A stretch of DNA of 64,000 bases from Bdellovibrio sp. (GTDB lineage Bacteria > Bdellovibrionota > Bacteriovoracia > Bacteriovoracales > Bacteriovoracaceae): the NCBI GenBank assembly GCA_016187935.1, contig JACPIU010000040.1:62001-126000 (forward strand), written 5' to 3'. Positions 1 to 7,957 of the stretch are shown one piece after another. A model generated the notes under the pieces. That model saw nothing but the letters and a program-made list of their open reading frames with translations, was not told where the DNA came from and did no database searches. The position numbers and the translations under genes were made by a program. The first letter of the stretch is position 1. Every line of letters begins with the position of its first letter.

Positions 1-1125
1 GCCCAAGGTCTGTCCAATAGCGGCCAGCGGCCCTTGAGGATGTCCCAGATGTTTATCCACGTCGAGAAAGGCCTCAACACTGTAGACGCTCAGGATATAG
101 GCCACCTTCTTTTTACACATGGGTTCTAGATAATTATTAAGTGACCATAGGGTTTCATGATTGGAAATGAGTACCTTTTGCCCAAGTGCCGCAAGCAGGT
201 CCACCCGTGCCAGAAAATCAGAATCATCAACGGCACCGCGCTTTAACAGCTCATGCATGCTGATCTCACACAAGCACAAAATATGTTTTTGTTCACTGTC
301 AGGCAGGTCACGCTTAAAAGCGGCCAATCCCTTTTCTATCATATCCAGATTGAGCAAGGTGGGAGGTCGGAAACTCCCGCGTAAAACGATAACATTTTTA
401 TTATAGAGAGCATCACCTGGTCGATGTACTTGCCCATTCTCATCAAAAATAATCCCTGGGGAAAAATTTCTTTTAATCAAACCAAAGTTGAGCAAACGAG
501 AATCAATTCCTTGGAAGGCGGGACCAAGAACTTTTATCGTCTCGATAGAGATGCGTTCAACGGTTAAGTTATCCAGCAGTGATTGTAAAAAAATATCCAG
601 ATTGTCTAAAAGAAAATAGCAGCCATAAAGCAAATTGACTCCGATAAACCCGAGGGACTCTTGCTGTAATGTGGCCTGATTGTCTAACATTCGTACATGT
701 AGAATCACATCGCTATGAGGCCCACCGGGACGGTGCTGAAAGCGCAACCCCATCACACCATACCCTGGACTGGCGTGTCCGCGAGTCGCAACCGTATTGG
801 CAAAAGCAAAAAAGCGGGTATTGGCCGGTCGTGTACCTACCAGACGAGTCAATAAAATGGAGAATTCCCGATCGAGCATTTTTGACAAACGGCCTTCACA
901 GACATATCGCCCGGATTCTTCTTTCCCATAGATAGCATCACTCATGGCCATATCGTAGGCGGAGATAGTTTTTGCGATTGTCCGGGCGGCGCCTCCGGCT
1001 TGAAAAAAATGGCGGGCCACTTCTTGACCTGCCCCAATCTCGGCAAAAGCACCGTAAATGCTATCGTCCTGATTAATTTGCATGGCCTTCTGTTTGGCGC
1101 TTAAAATTTGGATGTAATTCCCCAT
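1..1125 (-). CDS. Conserved protein of unknown function (C-terminus cut by window edge)
   Basis: An open frame of 375 codons runs from an ATG at 1125 off the left edge. I do not recognise the family with confidence. Near the N-terminus the protein has a Gly/Ala-rich stretch (AFAEIGAGQEVARHFF) followed by GGAARTIAKTISAYDM. It has no signal peptide and no convincing membrane segment, so it is probably cytoplasmic. I have a vague memory that proteins with this N-terminus carry transferred names such as nicotinate-nucleotide adenylyltransferase, but I see no nucleotidyltransferase HxGH motif and do not use that name. The gene is divergent from the ferredoxin gene at 1234, with 108 bp between them. 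Codon use matches its neighbours, so the frame is probably real. Confidence 0.75.
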   Translation of the reverse strand, partial: MGNYIQILSAKQKAMQINQDDSIYGAFAEIGAGQEVARHFFQAGGAARTIAKTISAYDMAMSDAIYGKEESGRYVCEGRLSKMLDREFSILLTRLVGTRPANTRFFAFANTVATRGHASPGYGVMGLRFQHRPGGPHSDVILHVRMLDNQATLQQESLGFIGVNLLYGCYFLLDNLDIFLQSLLDNLTVERISIETIKVLGPAFQGIDSRLLNFGLIKRNFSPGIIFDENGQVHRPGDALYNKNVIVLRGSFRPPTLLNLDMIEKGLAAFKRDLPDSEQKHILCLCEISMHELLKRGAVDDSDFLARVDLLAALGQKVLISNHETLWSLNNYLEPMCKKKVAYILSVYSVEAFLDVDKHLGHPQGPLAAIGQTLG

Positions 1126-1233
1126 AGATATTTCTACTCACTTGTAAGCAGTTTAAAGAATGTCTAACCTGGGGCCCGTTCTCCTGAATAAACTAAATGC
1201 TATTCTAGGTACAAATATACAGGGTTGTAGCGA

Positions 1234-1557
1234 ATGGCGACAAGTAATGGCAACAAAAAGAATCTCAATTTACCAAGGGTGCATTGTTTTATCTGCAATC
1301 AGTGCGGTTATCAAATGGAAGATGGGGAAAAAAATCATGTCGAGGGTAAGAATTTCGGCCTCATCTTGAAAAAAATTTGTCAACATCGTTTCCCCAAAGG
1401 CCATGTCCTTGTTTATCAGACTAGTTGTCTCGGTTTTTGCAAAGAAGGCATCAGTTCTGTTATTTATCCACAGCAAATTATCAATACGTCCTTAAGGGGT
1501 GGGCAAGAATCTCAGATGGCCGATCTTATCGCTCAGTTGCTTCAATCTATGGATTAA
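1234..1557 (+). CDS. Thioredoxin-like (2Fe-2S) ferredoxin domain protein
   Basis: A 107-residue cytoplasmic protein. The N-terminal CFICNQC cluster (Cys18, 21, 24) and the later CLGFC motif (Cys65 and Cys69) match the thioredoxin-like [2Fe-2S] ferredoxin family, in which an N-terminal Cys pair and a C-x3-C pair hold the cluster. The GHVLVYQTSCLGFC stretch is the usual strand-loop that presents the last two ligands. The role is probably electron transfer, but the partner is unknown. The start is the only in-frame ATG, and the upstream ribosome-binding site is weak. It is divergent from the unknown gene ending at 1125. An extra cysteine (Cys49) is present. Confidence 0.8.
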   Translation: MATSNGNKKNLNLPRVHCFICNQCGYQMEDGEKNHVEGKNFGLILKKICQHRFPKGHVLVYQTSCLGFCKEGISSVIYPQQIINTSLRGGQESQMADLIAQLLQSMD

Positions 1558-1632
1558 TCACACACGTTGTAATTGGCCTTGCTCAAGACTTTTCACTGTT
1601 TAGTCGAAAAGAAATCAAAGATCACTTTTAAT

Positions 1633-1644
1633 TAGAATATAAGT
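1633..1644 (+). promoter_or_regulatory. Putative -10 element of a leaderless gene
   Basis: TAGAAT at 1633-1638 lies six bases before the ATG at 1645, and no Shine-Dalgarno sequence fits in between. No good -35 hexamer is visible 17 bp upstream. The spacing matches that at arsR and lipA in this window, so a transcript starting at or next to the ATG is likely. Confidence 0.4.
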
Positions 1645-2154
1645 ATGTCAGAAGTTCCTAAGGAAAAGACATCCACAAAGACCCTTGAAATCAAGGATGT
1701 TCCATCTGCCGAAGAACTCAAGGACGCCCGTCCGGTGGAATCCACTGATCCGATCATAAAAACCAATCGCCAGGATGAAGAAAAAAAACAGAAGCATACA
1801 AAAATTTTGCTGCATGCTCGTGACGTCATTGAAAAAAGCAGCAAAGAAGATGAGGGCATTGAATTCACTGCCGCCACTACTGTATTTACCATGACTGATG
1901 CTATGAAGGCCCAACTCTCCACCACCACACCAGGTGATGCAACTCGCGCCATCACAGTTCCCAAGGTCTCCCTGAACCCCGACCAAGCGGAGTTGATAAA
2001 AGAAAAAGTGAAGGCCCATTACCAAAAGAAGGCCATGCTGCTTGAATCAGAGATCAACAAAATTTTAGAGAGTTTTAAAACCAGTAACCCGGCGGTCATG
2101 AGACGCATAGACTTGATCAAGAAACTTCTGGCGAAACACGCCGGACATGATTAG
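1645..2154 (+). CDS. Hypothetical charged protein
   Basis: A 169-residue protein, very rich in Lys, Glu, Asp and Thr, with no signal peptide or membrane segment. The first ~70 residues look disordered. The C-terminal ~50 residues (from DQAELIKEKV onward) are predicted by eye to form amphipathic helices, possibly a coiled coil. I recognise no family. Its stop codon overlaps the stop of the convergent FecR gene by 4 bp (2151-2154). The antisense frames over the same segment have unlikely protein composition, so this strand is preferred. Function is unknown. Confidence 0.65.
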   Translation: MSEVPKEKTSTKTLEIKDVPSAEELKDARPVESTDPIIKTNRQDEEKKQKHTKILLHARDVIEKSSKEDEGIEFTAATTVFTMTDAMKAQLSTTTPGDATRAITVPKVSLNPDQAELIKEKVKAHYQKKAMLLESEINKILESFKTSNPAVMRRIDLIKKLLAKHAGHD

Positions 2155-3407
2155 CGCTCCTTTTTTTTCCACTCACCACTAGATTCTTCATAGAATTCAC
2201 GTCTTCGTCTCGGTCCTGAATGATTTTGTCCATCCGAGGCGCTAAACTCGGCCACCATAAAACTTCTAAATTCACTCCATTCATTTTCGGGACGCTGACG
2301 ATCGATCGCCCGCACACGCCATTTATACTCCTTGGGGTCCAAATTACTGACCACAACATAGGAGGTGTCGGATGACAACATTTCCCCTTTTTCTTTCTCA
2401 ATTCCATATTTAAAAAATTCAACATCGTACTTTTCGGCGCTCTGAGATTCCCAACGCAAAGTTACATTGGTGCTTTCCTCATCGGGACTCAGTTCAATAA
2501 CCGCGTTTGCCCCCGGATAAACCAACACAGGAGCAGATTCTTTTTTGACCAAAAAGGAATAGACCGGCGCCTCGGCCATGACCTTATTTTGCACCAGTCC
2601 CACCACCTGCCAGTAGTAACGTCCCTCTTCGTTGATTTCCAAGGAGGCCTTATTCTCTCGAGTGGTGACCTGACCTACAACCGATTTCATCTGAGGATCA
2701 CGAGCGGTTGTGACGGAAAATTCGTCCACCGCATTTCGCGAATCCCACTCGAAATCAATCGATTTACCTTCCTCTTTAAAAATAATTTTATCCATGCCAG
2801 GACGTTGGGGACCAATACCGAAAGTAGAAACGTCCATTTTTGTGGTATTGTCGTCAATTTTGACTTTTTCGCCTTTTTTCATATTGACCACATTCCCCTT
2901 ATAGATGACTGAGGCGACACCGTCGATGACCGTAAGATTAGTGTCATTAGTTTCACCCAAACTCACATGCATTTTGGCATTATCTGACTTGACTTCAATT
3001 TTCTTTTTCCCAACATTAATCAAAAGCCGATTTTTTAAGTTCACTAAACTCATGCCTAAAACACCACGTTGCAAATCAATATCGATGGCATCGGCATCTT
3101 GCACTAGATAGACCAAGGTATTTGGTGTTAAATTAAAAGAAGTTCCGCCTTTCACATCCAATCTGATAAAGGTTTCATCCAGTGAAATAATGGAGTCTTT
3201 CGGATAGAGGGTTTCTCCCTCCTGAAGATTGCGCCAGCCCACCAGGCCTTCGCGACGGACTCTGGCCTCTCCCATGAGTTCTCCCACATTGGCCAAAGCG
3301 GCGGTCTCTTTGGGTCTATCGGGAGAGGGAGTGCGAAAAATTAGAAAGGCGGTGATGCCAGCACCTATCAGCGCAACGATAATAATTATTCTGTCGAGAT
3401 ACTTCAT
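2151..3407 (-). CDS. FecR-domain protein with a single membrane anchor
   Basis: A 418-residue protein. Residues about 8-25 form one transmembrane helix (IIIIVALIGAGITAFLIF). A FecR-type domain follows (about residues 40-190; the Gly-Trp-Arg-x-Leu segment and the repeated beta strands around DSIISLDETFIRLDVKGG are typical). The C-terminal half holds two fibronectin-III-like repeats ending in YYWQVVGL and YKWRVRAI. This architecture (TM + FecR + Fn3-like) suits an envelope protein facing the periplasm. Canonical FecR is an anti-sigma regulator for iron uptake, but no sigma factor or TonB receptor lies beside this gene, so a structural role is equally possible. A TATAGA-like -10 sits only five bases before the ATG, with a possible GAGTAAG ribosome-binding site overlapping it. 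Confidence 0.8.
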   Translation of the reverse strand: MKYLDRIIIIVALIGAGITAFLIFRTPSPDRPKETAALANVGELMGEARVRREGLVGWRNLQEGETLYPKDSIISLDETFIRLDVKGGTSFNLTPNTLVYLVQDADAIDIDLQRGVLGMSLVNLKNRLLINVGKKKIEVKSDNAKMHVSLGETNDTNLTVIDGVASVIYKGNVVNMKKGEKVKIDDNTTKMDVSTFGIGPQRPGMDKIIFKEEGKSIDFEWDSRNAVDEFSVTTARDPQMKSVVGQVTTRENKASLEINEEGRYYWQVVGLVQNKVMAEAPVYSFLVKKESAPVLVYPGANAVIELSPDEESTNVTLRWESQSAEKYDVEFFKYGIEKEKGEMLSSDTSYVVVSNLDPKEYKWRVRAIDRQRPENEWSEFRSFMVAEFSASDGQNHSGPRRRREFYEESSGEWKKKER

Positions 3408-3542
3408 CTTACTCTATATCAATTTTGTAACAAAAATTGCATTCCACGTCCTTAATTCTGCCCTGCTTTTGTCCTTTTTAAAAGAGCTTCTTTTAAGGCG
3501 ATTTTTTCTTATTTTTAATAATGCTGATTGCTGTTTTTTTTT

Positions 3543-3551
3543 TGCTATACT
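3543..3551 (+). promoter_or_regulatory. Extended -10 promoter element
   Basis: TGCTATACT matches an extended -10 (TGnTATAAT type). It lies 28 bp before the ATG at 3580, in an AT-rich gap between divergent genes. It argues against any of the upstream in-frame starts, which would run antisense into the FecR gene. The same TGC-TAnnnT pattern recurs before the genes at 40955 and 45877. Confidence 0.5.
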
Positions 3552-3579
3552 AAAGACAGGTCATATATTTGAAAAGAAG

Positions 3580-5454
3580 ATGATGGCAATTAATTCGAAG
3601 ATGGCAGGGAAATTTATTTTCCCCATCAAATTGAAGATCGTTCTTATCCTGATAGCTTTCATGCTGTCAGGACAAGCTATTTCCCTTTATTTGTCCGATA
3701 GAATTTTCCGTGATGACAAAAAGGATTTCCTCTACGAATCAGTCTTGGGTCGTGCCAATTCTCTTATGGCACAGTTTAAAAATATCATCGAGCATTACGA
3801 ACTGCTATCCGACCAAATTGCCCTGTTACAGGAAGAAAAACGCAATGATCTGATTGAGAAAATGGTGGAAACAGATAGAGGAATCATTTTTGTCTCCATA
3901 CTGGAGCGCCAAAGTACCACCAAAGACGGTCCCGAGGCCGATGGCCGACAGCTTGGTCTGCAAAAAATGTTCTTTTCCAAAAATTTGATTGAATTTGGCA
4001 TCCAATCCCCTGAAAAAATCAATTCTATCCCTCCTCGAATTCTCTACCCCATCTCCCAAATTCAAGATAAATCAAAAACACTCTATGCCACCGATCATAT
4101 TTTAGAAGTTCCTTCACTGATCTTTGTTAAGCGAATAAAAATGGGCCCCCAATTCATTGCCGTCGCCATTAGTCTCGACCTGATCAGCAATGAATTTGCC
4201 AACGATTACCTTTATACCAACATTTTATGGGAGGAAGGCGGGCACATTTTAATCGGTGGACAAAAGGCCAACCACTTTGGTTTTATTCCTTCCCTGTTTG
4301 AATCGGGTGAGACCTCGGGGGCCGATCTGGTTCATACCACGGATGGGGAAAAACTTATTATTGGTCATTCGAAACTTAAAAAATATCGGCTTATGGTCTT
4401 ATCATATACTCCCGAGACTCGGGCCTTTACGGCCATGCGAGAATTGTATCGCAAAGCTGTTCTCTTCGGAGTGTGTCTCTTAAGTGTGGCGGTCTTGATA
4501 TCATTTATTTTCGGTCAACGCTTTAAAAATGCCTTAGACAAACTGGCCAATGCAGTTGAGGCCATGAAACAAGGCAAAGATCCCGGTGAAATCGAAAGCA
4601 GCTCCAATGATGAAACAGCACTATTTGCCATGGAACTCAACCAACTACGCCTTAATATAGCAGAACACACCAACAGCAAGGTGCAAACCGCTGTGGTCAA
4701 GGCCCGCAGTGACAAAGAGAAGGATCTGGCACGCGCCATTTTAGATTATGCCGCTCCTTTTGAAAGCGCTACCTACGGACCGATTGAAATCGCCGGAACC
4801 TTACGCCCTTCAATCGTGTACGCAGGCAGTTTTTGGTATCACACGCTTCATCAAGATAATTTAATTTTTGCTATCGGAAAAATTTCTGAACACAGTGGAC
4901 ATTTGTCCGCTCTGGCCACCACATCCCTGAAATCTATTCTCTTAACGATCAGCAGTCACAACCCCCAAAGCGCTCTCGATTGCGTCAATTATGTCAACCG
5001 AACTTTCCACCAGATTTATAAAGGCAAAGTGGTAGCAACGTTGTTTTTCGGCGTATACAATTTAAGTCAACAGCAATTGTCTTATGTTTCGGCCGGTTCA
5101 GAATTTGCTCCAATTCATTTCAATCTTGCCACCCCCCAAGAATTGGCGGCCCTGAACTTAAGCCCCGGCCCGTTACTGGGAAAAGACAAGGATTCTGCTT
5201 TCCAAGAAAAAACCACCACCTTTAAAGAACAGGACATTTTGCTCATCCTCTCACCTGCTCTTTATGAACTAAAAAATGATCAGGCCAAACCTATGGGCCA
5301 AAAAGGACTTCTCAGCATGATGGTCATGGCCTTCAAAAAATTCCCGCAATTTCTGGATGCCTACATCGCCTTTAAAAACGCTATTACCGGCCAACAGGCC
5401 AAGGTGCAACAGGCAATGGATTATGCCTTTTTACTTATCAAATTCAAAAAATAG
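3580..5454 (+). CDS. Membrane SpoIIE-type (PP2C-like) protein lacking metal-binding aspartates
   Basis: A 624-residue protein. An N-terminal transmembrane helix (about residues 18-36), an extracytoplasmic sensor region and a second helix (AVLFGVCLLSVAVLISFIF, about 287-306) are followed by a HAMP-like linker and a C-terminal SpoIIE/RsbU phosphatase fold (about 380-620). Members of this family dephosphorylate anti-anti-sigma factors using two Mn/Mg ions. Here the key acidic motifs are altered: GGDFYD reads AGSFWY (Ser417), GDVSGHG reads GKISEHSGH (Lys434), and the TDG motif reads SPA (Pro559). The fold seems intact but catalysis is doubtful, so it may act as a signal-binding pseudophosphatase. 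The ATG at 3580 was chosen for the promoter just upstream and because longer versions overlap the divergent gene. Confidence 0.8.
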   Translation: MMAINSKMAGKFIFPIKLKIVLILIAFMLSGQAISLYLSDRIFRDDKKDFLYESVLGRANSLMAQFKNIIEHYELLSDQIALLQEEKRNDLIEKMVETDRGIIFVSILERQSTTKDGPEADGRQLGLQKMFFSKNLIEFGIQSPEKINSIPPRILYPISQIQDKSKTLYATDHILEVPSLIFVKRIKMGPQFIAVAISLDLISNEFANDYLYTNILWEEGGHILIGGQKANHFGFIPSLFESGETSGADLVHTTDGEKLIIGHSKLKKYRLMVLSYTPETRAFTAMRELYRKAVLFGVCLLSVAVLISFIFGQRFKNALDKLANAVEAMKQGKDPGEIESSSNDETALFAMELNQLRLNIAEHTNSKVQTAVVKARSDKEKDLARAILDYAAPFESATYGPIEIAGTLRPSIVYAGSFWYHTLHQDNLIFAIGKISEHSGHLSALATTSLKSILLTISSHNPQSALDCVNYVNRTFHQIYKGKVVATLFFGVYNLSQQQLSYVSAGSEFAPIHFNLATPQELAALNLSPGPLLGKDKDSAFQEKTTTFKEQDILLILSPALYELKNDQAKPMGQKGLLSMMVMAFKKFPQFLDAYIAFKNAITGQQAKVQQAMDYAFLLIKFKK

Positions 5455-5530
5455 CATAACTAACCTGAGTTCGGGTTAACTAGCTGAAATATTGTCGATA
5501 TCACTGTGGAAAAATTTCCCAGTGCCTCGT

Positions 5531-5570
5531 AAAAACACTTAAATCGCTCTATCTTGTAGTGTTTTTTTTA
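5531..5570 (+). terminator. Rho-independent terminator
   Basis: AAAAACACT (5531-5539) pairs with AGTGTTTTT (5558-5566) around an 18-nt loop and is followed by more T residues. It lies about 75 bp after the SpoIIE-type gene and just before the protease gene. The loop is long, so confidence is moderate. Confidence 0.55.
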
Positions 5571-5593
5571 AATAAACCAAGGTGGATTTTCCC

Positions 5594-6532
5594 ATGAATA
5601 AGATTAATTTGGTTATCGGTTTATTGTCCCTATTATGCCTCGGACCGACCGCCAATGCTTTTGCACCCAAGGTCATCTATGGCGCGGATAACCGCCAAGA
5701 AGTCGGGGAATATCCCGATGCTCGTTTCCGTGAAATGGCCTTATCGGTAGCGGGAAAAGTACGCAAATTCAAATTACAATCATCGCGCTTTGGCGAAAAC
5801 TTCGTTGATTTTCCGCATGTCAATCTCAGCTTCTCACAAAATGTTTGCACCAGAGAACGCTTTGCCGAACAGTTTACACTCCCCCATTGCACCGGCTTCC
5901 TCATTGCTCCTGACCTCATTATGACCGCCGGCCATTGTGTCACCAACCAACTCGATTGCGAGTCATCATCTTGGATCTTTGATTACCTGCCGCAGACTGA
6001 ATATTTGGAAAAGAAGAACGTCTATAATTGTGCCCGAATCGTACAGCAAGAACTCAGTTCATCGCTGTTTAAAATGCGTGACTATGCCATTATCCAGTTG
6101 GATCGCAAAGTCAGTGCTGAAAGAAAACCTCTAAGACTGCGACTTGAAGATAAGGCCAAATTAGGAACTCCTCTGGTTGTCATCGGGCATCCCACAGGAT
6201 TACCGCTCAAAATTGCCGACAATTCCAAAATCCGTTCCTTGAATTGGCTGGAGATGCTTTCCCCTATCCGTTCTCTCGTCCGCAGAAGCAGTTATTTTAT
6301 CTCTGATCTCGATACCTTCGCAGGAAATAGCGGCAGTCCGGTGTTTAACCAAGAGACCGGAGTGGTGGAAGGAATCCTGGTTCAAGGCGCCAAAGACTAT
6401 GTCCCGGCCCCCGGCGAGCAATGCCTGATCCCCGCCCGCCGTGCCCAAAACAACTGGTTCGCCTCGGAAAAAAGTTTCCGCGTCACAAAGATCAACAACC
6501 TGAAAGAAATCCTAGAGGCCCATGGCCAATAG
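5594..6532 (+). CDS. Secreted trypsin-like serine protease (S1 family)
   Basis: A 312-residue protein with an N-terminal signal peptide (MNKINLVIGLLSLLCLGPTANA, cut near residues 20-22). The chymotrypsin-fold triad is visible: His114 in TAGHC, Asp163 in RDYAII and Ser246 in GNSGSP. The protein is likely exported to the periplasm or outside the cell. The serine motif GNSGSP and the lack of a strict IVGG start resemble the V8/glutamyl-endopeptidase-like branch more than classical trypsin. A GTG twelve bases upstream is in frame, but AAGGTGG (5579-5585) is well spaced for the ATG at 5594, which decides the start. It is convergent with hemB, and the two coding regions overlap by 21 bp. Such proteases are common in predatory bacteria, but the substrate is unknown. 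Confidence 0.88.
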   Translation: MNKINLVIGLLSLLCLGPTANAFAPKVIYGADNRQEVGEYPDARFREMALSVAGKVRKFKLQSSRFGENFVDFPHVNLSFSQNVCTRERFAEQFTLPHCTGFLIAPDLIMTAGHCVTNQLDCESSSWIFDYLPQTEYLEKKNVYNCARIVQQELSSSLFKMRDYAIIQLDRKVSAERKPLRLRLEDKAKLGTPLVVIGHPTGLPLKIADNSKIRSLNWLEMLSPIRSLVRRSSYFISDLDTFAGNSGSPVFNQETGVVEGILVQGAKDYVPAPGEQCLIPARRAQNNWFASEKSFRVTKINNLKEILEAHGQ

Positions 6533-7501
6533 TTGCGCCATCTCTTTTGCGAAGTAAGTCAGAATAATATCGGCCCCAGCGCGTTTAAAAGATATCAACA
6601 TTTCTGCCATGGCCTTGGTTCCATCCAGCCATCCGAGCTGCGCGGCCGCCTTGATCATGGCGTATTCGCCACTCACATTATAAACCGCCACAGGCAAGTG
6701 AGTATTCTCTCTTAGGGATTTGACAATATCCAGGTAAGGAAGGCCTGGTTTCACCATCACAATATCCACTCCTTCTTCTTGATCCAGCTGTAGCTCGCGC
6801 AATGCCTCGCGACTATTACAAGGATTCATCTGATAGGTTTTTTTATCACCTTTTTTTGGAGATGAGTCTAAGGCCTCGCGAAAAGGGCCATAGAAGCTTG
6901 AAGCATACTTGGCGGTATAAGACATGATCATGGTGTTGGAAAAGCCACCCTTTTCTAAGGCCTGTCGAATGGCCCCCACTCGGCCATCCATCATATCCGA
7001 GGGCCCGATAATATCGGCACCCTGAGCGGCCTGCAAAACACTCATTTGGGCCAACATTTCCACCGTGCTATCATTGATAATCTCACCGCTTTTCGGATCG
7101 ACAAAGCCATCATGGCCATCGCTGGAATAAGGATCAAGTGCCACATCAGTCATCAAAATAATTTCCGGAAAACGTTTTTTAATCTCGCGCAAGGCCGTGA
7201 GATATAGCCCTTTTTCATTGATCGCTTCTGTACATTGAGTATTTTTTTTCTCTTCTGGAAGGGCGGGAAACAGGCAGATGGAAGGCACGCCCAAGTTCAG
7301 GAGTTCTTCAATCTCCTTGAAAATAAGATCAAGAGTGAAACGAGATTGGCCTGGCATTGAAAGAATGGGCACTTTTTTGTTGTTTCCTTCAATAATAAAA
7401 AGCGGGGCCAGAAGGTCTTTTGCCGTCACAGAATTTTCGGCCACCATGGCGCGAATACCGACACTGCTTCTTAATCGTCGCGTCCGCTCGCTTAAGATCA
7501 T
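6512..7501 (-). CDS. hemB: Delta-aminolevulinic acid dehydratase (porphobilinogen synthase)
   Basis: A 329-residue protein of normal family length. It condenses two 5-aminolevulinate molecules to porphobilinogen in haem and tetrapyrrole synthesis in the cytoplasm. The N-terminal RRLRSSVGIRAMVAE segment, the first Schiff-base lysine region (SYTAKYASSFYGPFREA) and the second (DIVMVKPGLPYLDIV) are all clear. The metal-site segment DVALDPYSSDGHDG lacks the Cys-rich zinc cluster, so this looks like a Mg-type enzyme. AAGGAG lies 8 bp before the ATG, and the start overlaps the sufE stop by 4 bp, so the two are co-transcribed. Haem demand fits the cytochromes found elsewhere in the window. Confidence 0.96.
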   Translation of the reverse strand: MILSERTRRLRSSVGIRAMVAENSVTAKDLLAPLFIIEGNNKKVPILSMPGQSRFTLDLIFKEIEELLNLGVPSICLFPALPEEKKNTQCTEAINEKGLYLTALREIKKRFPEIILMTDVALDPYSSDGHDGFVDPKSGEIINDSTVEMLAQMSVLQAAQGADIIGPSDMMDGRVGAIRQALEKGGFSNTMIMSYTAKYASSFYGPFREALDSSPKKGDKKTYQMNPCNSREALRELQLDQEEGVDIVMVKPGLPYLDIVKSLRENTHLPVAVYNVSGEYAMIKAAAQLGWLDGTKAMAEMLISFKRAGADIILTYFAKEMAQLLAMGL

Positions 7502-7941
7502 GGCCGACTCTCCTTCTGCATTTGCGCTTGGGCCTTAAAGGCCAGAGCATATAAATTAATTTGTTTTACCATGGCATTCAGCCCGTTGGCACGACTCATG
7601 GACAGATGTTGTTTTAAACCGATTTCTTCCAAAAAGGTTGGTCGAACGGTCAAAATAGTGTCAGGAGTCTCGCCAGAATACACTTTCAGGAGAAGGGCAA
7701 TAATCCCTTTTACAATCGAAGCATCACTATCGGCGGACAAGAACACCTTCCCATCCTCGTGTTTAGCGGCAAGCCAAACTTGGCTTTGACATCCCTTTAT
7801 TTTATTCGCCTCGATTTGCTCTTCAGCTGCCATGGCAGGCAGCCCTTTGCCAAGCTCAATTAATTTTTTGTAGCGCTCTTCCCAAGAATTGAGCGCCTTA
7901 AAAGTCTCCACCAATTCTTGAATTTTTTGGGTAATATCCAC
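7498..7941 (-). CDS. sufE: SufE-family sulfur acceptor for Fe-S cluster assembly
   Basis: A protein of about 147 residues. The SufE core is clear: the WEERYKKLIELGKGLP region, and the active-site cysteine in KGCQSQVWL that takes persulfide sulfur from the SufS desulfurase. GTG at 7941 is preferred as the start because GAGGGA lies just upstream. A TTG at 7953 is also in frame but has no ribosome-binding site. It overlaps hemB by 4 bp and follows the membrane protein gene by 16 bp, so the three form one operon. Pairing Fe-S assembly with haem synthesis makes metabolic sense, but no sufS is present here. Confidence 0.92.
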   Translation of the reverse strand: MDITQKIQELVETFKALNSWEERYKKLIELGKGLPAMAAEEQIEANKIKGCQSQVWLAAKHEDGKVFLSADSDASIVKGIIALLLKVYSGETPDTILTVRPTFLEEIGLKQHLSMSRANGLNAMVKQINLYALAFKAQAQMQKESRP

Positions 7942-7957
7942 CGATTCCCTCAACTAA

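Noticed and set aside
1648-2025. 125-codon minus-strand frame opposite the gene at 1645
   Set aside because: Aromatic-rich, unlikely composition with no ribosome-binding site. The plus-strand frame has a promoter-like -10 and normal codon use.
3229-3579. N-terminal extension of the SpoIIE-type gene
   Set aside because: It would run antisense through the start of the FecR gene and encodes unlikely sequence. A promoter at 3543-3551 and the double ATG at 3580/3583 give a natural start.
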